NCBI GenBank assembly: GCA_903877345.1
Contig: CAIRDL010001008.1
Span: 1-14,425 of the forward strand
DNA: 14,425 bases
Direction of reading: 5' to 3'
Source: an uncultured Oscillochloris sp.
Lineage (GTDB): Bacteria > Chloroflexota > Chloroflexia > Chloroflexales > Chloroflexaceae
In this document: piece after piece, positions 1 through 6,200 of the stretch
How positions within the stretch are numbered: position 1 is the first letter of the stretch
Layout of the letters: every line of letters begins with the position of its first letter
Program-made: the position numbers and the translations under genes
The notes under the pieces: model-generated
Told to the model about the DNA's origin: nothing
Database searches by the model: none
Seen by the model: only the letters and a program-made list of their open reading frames with translations

Positions 1-60
1 AGCGAAGCGTCCCGGCGATGATGATGCCCACCGGGACGCTTCACTCCGCTCAGCGTGACA
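1..60. repeat. REP-like palindromic intergenic repeat, left part cut by window edge
   Basis: A perfect 12-bp inverted repeat (4-15 GAAGCGTCCCGG and 31-42 CCGGGACGCTTC) encloses a 15-nt loop. The right arm continues into ACTCCGCTCAGCGTGACA. On the minus strand this reads as a GTCACGCTGAGCGGAGTGAAGCG-type element, a style of dispersed extragenic palindrome I associate with Chloroflexota and some other genomes. No T-run follows, so it is not a classic terminator. The outer left arm probably continues outside the window. Membership of a repeat family is from memory, not a search. Confidence 0.6.
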
Positions 61-222
61 TGGGTGACAGGGTGATTTTTGCTCTACTGCCAATTACGGG
101 TACACCTGTTGTGTTTGGGACACTGGCGACATACTCACAGGTTACTTGCCTTTAAGCGCGAAAAGTCAGGTGCTTTAGCCCTGGGAGGAAGATCCCCACT
201 TCAGCGGCGTTAGCTTATTAGA
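61..222. other. Intergenic stretch with no recognised gene
   Basis: Between the palindromic repeat and the candidate promoter I see no credible coding region, RNA gene or strong hairpin. Short open stretches are present but lack a good ribosome site and recognisable protein content. The only local feature is a short direct repeat, GGGTGACA/GGGTGATT, near 62-77. Confidence 0.5.
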
Positions 223-251
223 TTGCGTAAGACCGTAATTTATGCTACTAT
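223..251 (+). promoter_or_regulatory. Candidate extended -10 promoter for the secretion operon
   Basis: A -10-like TACTAT (246-251) is preceded by TGC, giving an extended -10 (TGnTACTAT). A weak -35-like TTGCGT (223-228) lies 17 nt upstream. Transcription would start near 258, leaving an untranslated leader of about 330 nt before the first WXG100 gene at 589. The extended -10 could compensate for the poor -35. This is pattern matching only. Confidence 0.4.
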
Positions 252-257
252 CGCCGT

Positions 258-588
258 GTGCGAAGGCACGAATCCGGTGCGCCAGTGGATACGGTTACGC
301 TGCCCATAAACACCCGAATCTTGGTGGTTCTGCCGAGGAATCCTCTGGCAGGTGAAAGGTTCACGTGTAGGTTCGAACGTGAATGACTTAGAACGAAACT
401 GACCCAGGATCGGTCTTAGCCCCGCACGGGGGGTATGGCAAAGGGGAAACGAGTTTTCCCCTTTGTCGCGCTAGAAGCAAGGTTTTTTCTTCTTCTTTCC
501 GGCGAGGCAAAGCCCCGCCGAACCGCCTCGCCAAGGGGAAGCACAATGGTAGAGTTCTTCCCTGAAGGACGAAAGGCAGGAGGCTTTT
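258..588 (+). promoter_or_regulatory. Long structured 5' leader with possible alternative pairing
   Basis: About 330 nt without a credible gene, containing a series of hairpins. They are 311-326 (CACC/GGTG), 331-350 (TGCCGAGG/CCTCtGGCA with one bulge), 360-383 (TTCACGT/ACGTGAA), 420-431 (CCCC/GGGG), a perfect 11-bp stem 439-449/455-465 (CAAAGGGGAAA/TTTCCCCTTTG), and a perfect 8-bp stem 501-508/525-532 (GGCGAGGC/GCCTCGCC). Competing pairings exist. TTCCCCTT (456-463) can pair with AAGGGGAA at 441-448 or at 533-540. GGCGAGGC (501-508) can pair with 525-532, or with one mismatch with GCCCCGCC at 512-519. A pyrimidine/T-rich run lies at 481-500. This suggests an attenuator or regulatory RNA controlling the operon. 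I do not recognise a known riboswitch family. Confidence 0.45.
578..583 (+). promoter_or_regulatory. Strong Shine-Dalgarno of the first WXG100 gene
   Basis: AGGAGG sits 5 nt before the ATG at 589. It is the best ribosome site among the WXG100 genes, fixes the start, and fits strong expression of a small secreted or partner protein. Confidence 0.8.
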
Positions 589-897
589 ATGGCAGGTGAT
601 GAGATCAAGGCGGATTATCCGCAGCTCGAACAGGTCGCAAGTAAGTTTACCAGTCAAGGCCAAGCTATCGAGCAGATGATCAAGCAAGTGCGGAACAGTA
701 TGGATCCGTTGGAGAACGGCGGGTGGATCGGGCGAGCTGCCGATAGTTTCTTCGCTGAGATGTACCACGAGGTGTTGCCCGCATGCCAACGCCTGTTGGC
801 CGTACTCAACGATGCCGCGCAGGTGACGAAGACGATTGAAACCACCTTCAAACACGCTGAGGAGGAAGCCAGCGCCCCTTTCCGCGCTGCGCGCTAA
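589..897 (+). CDS. WXG100 family protein, paralogue of the toxin N-terminus
   Basis: A 102-residue, mostly helical protein of WXG100/ESAT-6 size with the helix-turn-helix hairpin signature GGWIGRAADSF (W46-I47-G48) in the middle. It has no signal peptide or membrane helix, as expected for type VII substrates, which are exported folded as dimers. It aligns along its whole length with residues 1-100 of the toxin encoded at 12796: shared features are the start IxADYxQLEQVA, the central GGWxGR and the end AEEEAxAPFR. The expected C-terminal YxxxD/E export motif appears only as F87xxxE91. It may be secreted, form a dimer with other WXG100 proteins, or act as helper or chaperone for the WXG-headed toxin. 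The family call is firm; the partnership is inferred. Confidence 0.9.
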   Translation: MAGDEIKADYPQLEQVASKFTSQGQAIEQMIKQVRNSMDPLENGGWIGRAADSFFAEMYHEVLPACQRLLAVLNDAAQVTKTIETTFKHAEEEASAPFRAAR

Positions 898-925
898 CGC
901 TACTACATGCTACGAGGAGATCTGT

Positions 926-1228
926 ATGTCGTCGTATGATGAGATTAAGCTCGACTATGAACTGGCCGATGCGATGGCCAAGACCTTCAAGCACGGTTCT
1001 GATCAGCTTGAGGCAACGATCAGCGAGATGAAGAGCTTGGTGGGTGTGCTCGAAGGCGGTGCCTTGTTGGGTCGGGGTGGGTCGAGCTTCAGTGATGCCC
1101 TGACGAGCAAATTCAACCCGGCCCTCGAACGCCTGAAAGCCAAGTTTATTGAACTCGAGGCGGATGTGCAGAGCGCGATCACCTCAATGCACGAGGCAGA
1201 TGAGAAGTCCAAGGGGATGTTCAACTAG
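926..1228 (+). CDS. ESAT-6/WXG100-like small protein with Trp lost from the motif
   Basis: A 100-residue helical protein. I chose the ATG at 926 because GAGGAGA (914-920) is 5 nt upstream and this gives the same length as its neighbours; the open frame extends upstream into the preceding gene but has no ribosome site there. The turn reads GGALLGRGGSSF, aligning with GGWIGRAADSF of the first gene, so the W-x-G triplet is replaced by L47-L48-G49. Near the C-terminus HEADE (H89xxxE93) occupies the place of the YxxxD/E export motif, and the tail ends in GMFN. It lies 28 bp after the first WXG100 gene, probably in the same transcript. Likely a WXG100-fold substrate or dimer partner; which partner cannot be read from sequence. 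Confidence 0.8.
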   Translation: MSSYDEIKLDYELADAMAKTFKHGSDQLEATISEMKSLVGVLEGGALLGRGGSSFSDALTSKFNPALERLKAKFIELEADVQSAITSMHEADEKSKGMFN

Positions 1229-1282
1229 GCAAGCAAGCAAGACGTGGGGCGGATGGCCGCACGTCGCGAATGGAGTCCTGGC

Positions 1283-1615
1283 ATGGTTGACTTTTTGTTG
1301 CGCCTAGCACGCATCGTGCTCGAAAACGTGCTCAGCCAGATGATGCAGCAGTTCAATACCGTCAACGAGCAGGCGATCAACCCGCTGAAGATGATCATTC
1401 AGGCGGTGGTGGGTGGTTTCTGGATTGGGAAGGGTGCCGATGCCTTTGTCGAAGAGCTCTCCAGTCTGGCGATTCCCGGCGTTGGTGAGGTGGCCGAGCA
1501 TATTCACACAATGCACCACAATGTTAGTGCTGCCCGCGACATTATCGAGCGGGCCGATGAGGAAGTTGAGCGGCTCGTGCATTCACGCCTCTTCGATGCC
1601 TTTGCGTTTTACTAG
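1283..1615 (+). CDS. WXG100-like protein with hydrophobic N-terminus
   Basis: A 110-residue protein from the ATG at 1283, supported by GGAG at 1272-1275 with 7-nt spacing. In-frame starts at 1244 (GTG) and 1253 (ATG) would add 13 or 10 residues (an Arg-rich stretch) and cannot be excluded. The motif VVGGFWIGKGADAF places W47-I48-G49 exactly where the WXG turn belongs. The first helix begins with a hydrophobic stretch (VDFLLRLARIVLENVL), but it is too polar and short to be a convincing membrane helix or signal peptide. The C-terminal helix has many acidic residues (ERADEEVERL) and ends in the aromatic tail LFDAFAFY. No YxxxD/E motif is seen. Third in a row of four WXG100-type genes, probably an export substrate or a structural partner. 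Confidence 0.8.
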   Translation: MVDFLLRLARIVLENVLSQMMQQFNTVNEQAINPLKMIIQAVVGGFWIGKGADAFVEELSSLAIPGVGEVAEHIHTMHHNVSAARDIIERADEEVERLVHSRLFDAFAFY

Positions 1616-1619
1616 GCTA

Positions 1620-1644
1620 GGATCGCCTTGTGGTGGGGCGATCC
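1620..1644 (+). promoter_or_regulatory. Hairpin between the third and fourth WXG100 genes
   Basis: A perfect 8-bp stem (1620-1627 GGATCGCC, 1637-1644 GGCGATCC) with a 9-nt loop starts 4 nt after the stop of the third gene. No T-run follows, so it is more likely a 3'-end stabiliser, processing site or weak attenuator than a strong terminator. The rest of the 136-bp gap, including a GC-rich imperfect palindrome around 1709-1736, holds no supported gene. Confidence 0.45.
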
Positions 1645-1751
1645 GAAGAGGGCGACAAATCCCAAGCCCCTGTCACCAGTGGCGACGAAGAAGACGCATC
1701 TTTGCAATGGCGGTGCGCCGCAGCGCCGGTGCCGCCTAGAAGTAAGCTGCC

Positions 1752-2051
1752 ATGAGCGATTCGCTCGTCTACATGAATATCCCTGAAGTGAAGACCATGG
1801 CGAAAACCCTTGCGACGGTGAGCGAGGTTCTCACCAATGTTGCCCGCATGATGGAAGTGCTGAGCAATACCCTCAAAACGGCAGCCTTCATTGGCCGTGT
1901 CGGTGGCGCTGCCGTGATCCAGTTCCTTGACCGAACGAAGCCCCGGATCGTAAAGATGGCCGAGAAGTGCGCCGAGTTGAGTAAGGATGTCAACGCTTCG
2001 GTGGCGGCCTACGAAGCGGGTGATGCCGAGGGTGCGACCAAGTTCCATTAG
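1752..2051 (+). CDS. WXG100-like protein with a canonical YxxxD export motif
   Basis: A 99-residue helical protein. The central turn reads AAFIGRVGGAA, so F46-I47-G48 takes the place of W-x-G, a common conservative variant. Near the C-terminus YEAGD (Y87xxxD91) matches the YxxxD/E secretion motif of type VII substrates; it is the only one of the four small proteins with an exact match. The ribosome site is weak (AGAAG/TAAG upstream of the ATG at 1752), unlike the first gene. It could be the member that carries the export signal for a heterodimer with one of the motif-poor paralogues, as CFP-10/EsxB does in mycobacteria. That role is an inference; the fold family is well supported by size, helix pattern, motif and context. 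Confidence 0.8.
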   Translation: MSDSLVYMNIPEVKTMAKTLATVSEVLTNVARMMEVLSNTLKTAAFIGRVGGAAVIQFLDRTKPRIVKMAEKCAELSKDVNASVAAYEAGDAEGATKFH

Positions 2052-2054
2052 CCT

Positions 2055-2106
2055 GTTACGGTGCTCCGTAACTCAGGCGTGGGGCGCAAGTCGTCCCACG
2101 CTTGAG
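2055..2106 (+). terminator. Tandem hairpins after the WXG100 cluster (attenuator or partial terminator)
   Basis: Two stems overlap by one base just after the stop at 2051: 2055-2061/2066-2072 (GTTACGG/CCGTAAC, 4-nt loop) and a 12-bp stem 2072-2083/2095-2106 (CTCAGGCGTGGG/CCCACGCTTGAG, one G-U pair, 11-nt loop). The tail is TCCCCCTT, which is pyrimidine-rich but not a true T-run. The position fits an element that caps a highly expressed WXG100 mRNA while letting some transcription continue into the machinery genes. The pseudokinase gene has no obvious promoter of its own. Confidence 0.5.
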
Positions 2107-2168
2107 TCCCCCTTCCGCCCCGTCTAGACCCCGCTCCTCCGCTTGGTTTGATAAGAGATCGTAGGTGC

Positions 2169-3299
2169 ATGAAACAGGTCTGTCTCCTCTGCGAGCGTTC
2201 AGCAGCCGATCAAAATCTCTACTGCCAGGATGTGCGCTGTCAGGCTGAATTGTCGCCGTTCGTCCTTGATTATGGCGAATTACTCGGCGATATCGAGATT
2301 GTCAAGGTCGTGGTTGTCCAACACACGGCCACCCTCTATGAGGGCCAGCGAGCAGGGAAGCAGATCTATGTGAAGGTGGCCCACCCAGGCGCACACCATA
2401 CGGCACGTTTAGAGCGCGAAGCTGTGTTCCTGCGCGATCTGTTAAGCCAACGCATCCTGGGAACCTATCTGCCTAGTTTGCTCCCGCCTAAGCTTGACAC
2501 CACGATCACGCAACACCCCTACGGCAAGATTGCGTTCGGTCGCCACTTGCTCTACTACTACGTGTTTGCCTATGTACCTGGCGAACCACTGCGTGACCTG
2601 CTAAAGAAAACACCCCAACTCTGGATCAACCATGTAGGCCGCATCGCCCTTGGGATGGCCTCAGCCGTTACGGTGCTCCAGAGTAAGGGGCTGTTGCACC
2701 TTGGGATCAGCCCTGCAGCGGTGCTTGTTCATTTTGGGCCGCGCAAGCAAGTACCCCAGGTGTTGCTGGTTGATCTTGGGTTGCTTTGTACCGCGAAGAC
2801 GGTTGCCACGCATTGGTACGCCGACTTTGTCGCACCAGCCTATACGCCACCGGAATTGCTCAATGCAGCGTGGGATGCAGTCAGTTATCGTAGCGATGTC
2901 TATGGGCTTGGCCTCACACTCTATGAAATGCTGGTGGGCGAACCGGCGATCGCGACGCGCCACCGGAGCGACGCTGAGATCAGTGAGGCGGTGCGCCAGG
3001 GGTGGTTTGTCCCGATGAGTCGGGGCGATGACGTACAGGTGATCCCCGAGATTGCCGTCGCTGCGGTGAAACTCCCGCGTACTGACAGCGCCCAAACCTT
3101 TGCCCAACAACTCGCCGCCTGTTTCAAACCCGAGCCAGCGGAGCGCCAACGGAAACGCTTGACCCTTGAACTGATCCTCGTCGTGGTCGTGGCGTTGCTC
3201 GTCATCGCCTTTGTGATCGCACTGCTGGTCTCCTTTGGCAGTCAGGCGAGCACAAGCGCCCTGGGGTGGGATTGGTCGCTATGGAGCCGTTATGGTTAA
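2169..3299 (+). CDS. Zinc-ribbon pseudokinase with C-terminal membrane helix (EssB-like candidate)
   Basis: A 376-residue protein from the ATG at 2169; a TTG seven codons earlier is possible, and neither has a clear ribosome site. The N-terminus has a C5xxC8...C19xxxxC24 zinc-ribbon pattern. Residues about 40-320 are a Ser/Thr-kinase fold: Lys in VKVA (K69), helix-C Glu (LEREAVFL), VDLG (D202), PPE (227-229) and RSDVYGLG (D243). The catalytic loop reads HLGISPAAVLV instead of HRDxKPxNxLV, so the catalytic Asp, Lys and Asn are G179, S181 and A184; catalysis should be lost. A basic stretch (RQRKR) precedes one membrane helix (about 333-355) and a short external tail. Firmicutes EssB/YukC also has a pseudokinase-fold cytosolic domain and one membrane helix, so it is probably the corresponding channel component. 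The ATPase gene overlaps its end by 8 nt. Fold and membrane helix are clear; EssB equivalence is inferred. Confidence 0.8.
   Translation: MKQVCLLCERSAADQNLYCQDVRCQAELSPFVLDYGELLGDIEIVKVVVVQHTATLYEGQRAGKQIYVKVAHPGAHHTARLEREAVFLRDLLSQRILGTYLPSLLPPKLDTTITQHPYGKIAFGRHLLYYYVFAYVPGEPLRDLLKKTPQLWINHVGRIALGMASAVTVLQSKGLLHLGISPAAVLVHFGPRKQVPQVLLVDLGLLCTAKTVATHWYADFVAPAYTPPELLNAAWDAVSYRSDVYGLGLTLYEMLVGEPAIATRHRSDAEISEAVRQGWFVPMSRGDDVQVIPEIAVAAVKLPRTDSAQTFAQQLAACFKPEPAERQRKRLTLELILVVVVALLVIAFVIALLVSFGSQASTSALGWDWSLWSRYG
3283..3286 (+). promoter_or_regulatory. Ribosome site fixing the ATPase start
   Basis: GGAG lies 5 nt before the ATG at 3292, inside the end of the pseudokinase gene. It picks this start over an in-frame start 57 nt earlier and indicates coupled translation of the two membrane proteins. 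Confidence 0.75.
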
Positions 3300-6200
3300 T
3301 CCTACCCCGATCGAGCGACCGCCACGGCTCCAACCGGAATTACCGTTCGCCGAAGTGGAAATCCCCAAGCCACCCGAACCGCAGACCCAAGGGCAAGCGC
3401 GGCTCATTCAGATTGGCTTGCCCCTCGTGACGATTATCGGCTATGTGCTGGTCTCGTCGCTTGGTGGCCCTGGGCGCAACATGGGCATGCTCATCCCGAT
3501 GGCGCTTGCGGTGGTGGCCTCGACGGGCTTCTCGATCTACACCTATCGCAAAGAGCAACAGCAGCGGGCCGCGACGGCCCAAGCGTATGCGAATCGCCTG
3601 GTTGAGTTGACACGGGAGATGGAGCAGGCCCACGATCAGCAGCGGCGCTTCTATATTTACAACTACCCCGAGCCGCAGAGCAGCCTCCACATCGTCAGCC
3701 AAAGTAAAGCGCTTGCCACCCAAGTTGAGCACCGTGCGTTCCGCGCTGAGAGCCGCCTTTGGGAACGGCGTACCGCTGATGAAGACTTCGGCATGGTGCG
3801 CCTAGGGAATGGTGCCCGCCCCTCAACAGTCATCTATCGCCTCGATAGTGTGGAGAACTTTGAGCATCCCCAAGTGCGTGCCGCCTTGAAACTTGCTGCC
3901 GACTCGTGCTTTGTTGATCAGGTGCCGATCACCCTGGCTTTGCGCCAACCGCCCGCGTTGTCGAACAAGGAAGAAGCGGAGCAGACCGAAGACAAGCCGG
4001 TGCGTCCAGTTACGCCGACGACCCATGCGCTTGCGCTTGCAGGTGCGCCAAGCGCCGTCTACACCTTTGTTCGCGCCATCATGGCCCACTTGGTGATTTT
4101 TCAAGCCCCGGGCGATGTTCGCCTCTATGTGCTTGCCACCAATGCGAACGAGTGGGGCTGGACCCGCAAACTCCCTCACAGTCAAGCGGGGGAACACGGC
4201 ACCTGCTTGTGCTTTGTCGACTCGCGGCCAAGCACACCGACGGGCGCTCAGCCGCAGTCCGCCACTGCCACAGTTGATGATGACGGTGATGAGCTCGATC
4301 ATTACTTGGAAGAACTGCGGCGGGTGTTAGTGCAGCGCAAGTTGCGATTGCAAGAGCAGGACGCCGCTCAGGATCAAGGCACCCCGACCTTGCCCTTCTG
4401 CGTCGTCGTCATTGATCTGCTTGGCCTGAGCGATGCGGTTGACCGCCGCTTGCACGAGATTGAGTCCGATGCCGCGATAACGATTTTGCTCGCCGAAGGA
4501 GCCACGCTTGGGGCCACAGTGATCTTTTTGGTACCTGAGCGTGCGAAGGCACCTAGCGGCTGCCAAGCGATCATTGAAGTTGCTGCGACCGCCCCGGTGA
4601 CAAATGTCAAACAGGCCCCTAACCCCCAGATTCACTTTCGTTATGCCGAGACCGGACTCAACAGCCTGCGCTATGTCGGCATCGCCGATGGGATCGCCGA
4701 CCTCGCCCAGATGCGCCAACTTGCCACTGACCTCAGCCAACTTACGGTACGCCAAGGTGCAGGGGCGAACGTGCCTTCCGCCGTCGCGTATATGGATCTG
4801 GCCGGCTACGGCTCACTCCAAGATTTGCGCGACGATGCTTGGCAACGCTGGAGTGCAGCGACGGACAAGCGCCATGCCAACTGGTTGCGCGTCCCGCTCG
4901 GTGTGATGGCGGGCAATAAACGTCGCACGCTGGTCTTCTCTGCGAAACGGGACGGCGTTCACGGGATGGTCGCTGGCTCGACGGGATCGGGCAAGTCAGA
5001 GTTGCTGATCGCGCTGATTACGGGCATGGCTGTCAATTACGACCCGAGTACGCTGAACTTTGTGCTGGTGGACTATAAAGGTGGCGGGGCGTTTAAGGAA
5101 TTTGAGGGGTTGCCGCACTGCGTTGACATCATCACCAATCTCGCCGCCAATGGCGTCACCCGTATGTTCACGGCGATTCAAGCCGAGATGCGGCGACGTC
5201 AGGCACTCAATGTAGCGACCAGCACCAACAACATCGTGGCCTATCGGCAGAAGGGTTTGCACCTCACGCACGCGCCTTATCCCTTCTTGTTCATTATCAT
5301 TGACGAGTTTGCGGAGATGATTGCCGACCGGGCAGAGTACAAAGCGCAACTCGAAAGTATCACCCGCGTCGGGCGCGCTCAGGGCGTTTCCCTCATCCTA
5401 GCCGCCCAACGCCCGAGCGGGGTGACGGATCAGATGCGCTCGAATATCAAGTTTCGCATTTGTCTGCGCGTCGAGACGCCGGGGGAGAGCCGCGAGATGT
5501 TACGGCGCGTGGATGCAGCCTTTTTGCCCACAGGTATGCCTGGGCGTGGCTACCTCCAGGTGGGGAACGACGAGGTTGAACTGATCCAGATTGCGTACAC
5601 GGGCGAACCGTATGTGGATCCGAACCGCACGCCGCTTGCCCCGGTCATCTGGCCTGAGCGTGGTGGGAGCTACAGTCCGACCCAAGACCTCGCGCCGCCC
5701 GAACTCTACAAGGTTATCATCACAACCCTTGATGAATTGGCGCGCAAGCGCAAGCTCCCTGCCCAAGGTGCGCCTTGGCCCAAAATCCTCCCGTCGCAAC
5801 TGGCGCTCTCCGAACCACTGATCGCTGATGAGCCGACGCTCAAAACGATTACCGCCGCCCGCTATCTGGCTCCGCTCCAAATCCAGCGCATTACGCTGGG
5901 GCAGCCACGCGAGGCAACGCTTACGCTTAATCCGGCCTTGAACCGCTGGTTCAATGGCATCTCGGGCTGGCTTGAACTGGCGGAGGCTGACGCCGCAACC
6001 CAAACGCAATTTTGGTCAGACTATGCTGTTCGCCCGGTGGTTGGCCTGCTCGACAATCCTTATGAAGCGTGCCACCTGCCCCTCGTGATTGATCTGCCAC
6101 GCGGGCATACGACGATCTACGGAGCTTCGGGTTGGGGCAAGAGTACCTTCCTGCGTACACTGGCCGTAAGCCTCGCAGCGAGTCATTCGCCGAACTATCT

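Noticed and set aside
18..152. Short open frame of about 45 codons starting with three ATG codons
   Set aside because: It begins inside the palindromic repeat, has no ribosome site and no recognisable protein features.
358..384. tRNA-like GGTTCGAA T-loop motif
   Set aside because: It sits in the loop of a simple 7-bp hairpin; no acceptor stem, anticodon arm or CCA-side pairing is found around it.
258..440. Known riboswitch in the leader (cobalamin or c-di-AMP ydaO type considered)
   Set aside because: Fragments such as GAATCCGGTGCG and GGTGAAA...GAAC are reminiscent, but the conserved cores (B12 box; CGACAGCUAACC segment) are not present. A covariance-model scan would settle it.
439..500. 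Intrinsic terminator from the 11-bp hairpin at 439-465
   Set aside because: The T-run (481-488) starts 15 nt after the stem instead of directly, so I list it as part of a possible attenuator rather than a terminator.
388..855. Minus-strand open frame across the leader and first WXG100 gene
   Set aside because: It overlaps a well supported gene and the structured leader, with low-complexity content and no ribosome site.
1413..1739. Plus-strand open frame overlapping the end of the third WXG100 gene
   Set aside because: Its protein is Arg/Pro/Ser-rich out-of-frame translation of the WXG gene; no ribosome site and no helical WXG pattern.
2169..3299. Active Ser/Thr protein kinase
   Set aside because: The catalytic Asp, Lys and Asn of the HRDxKPxN loop are replaced by Gly, Ser and Ala, and the Gly-rich loop is degenerate.
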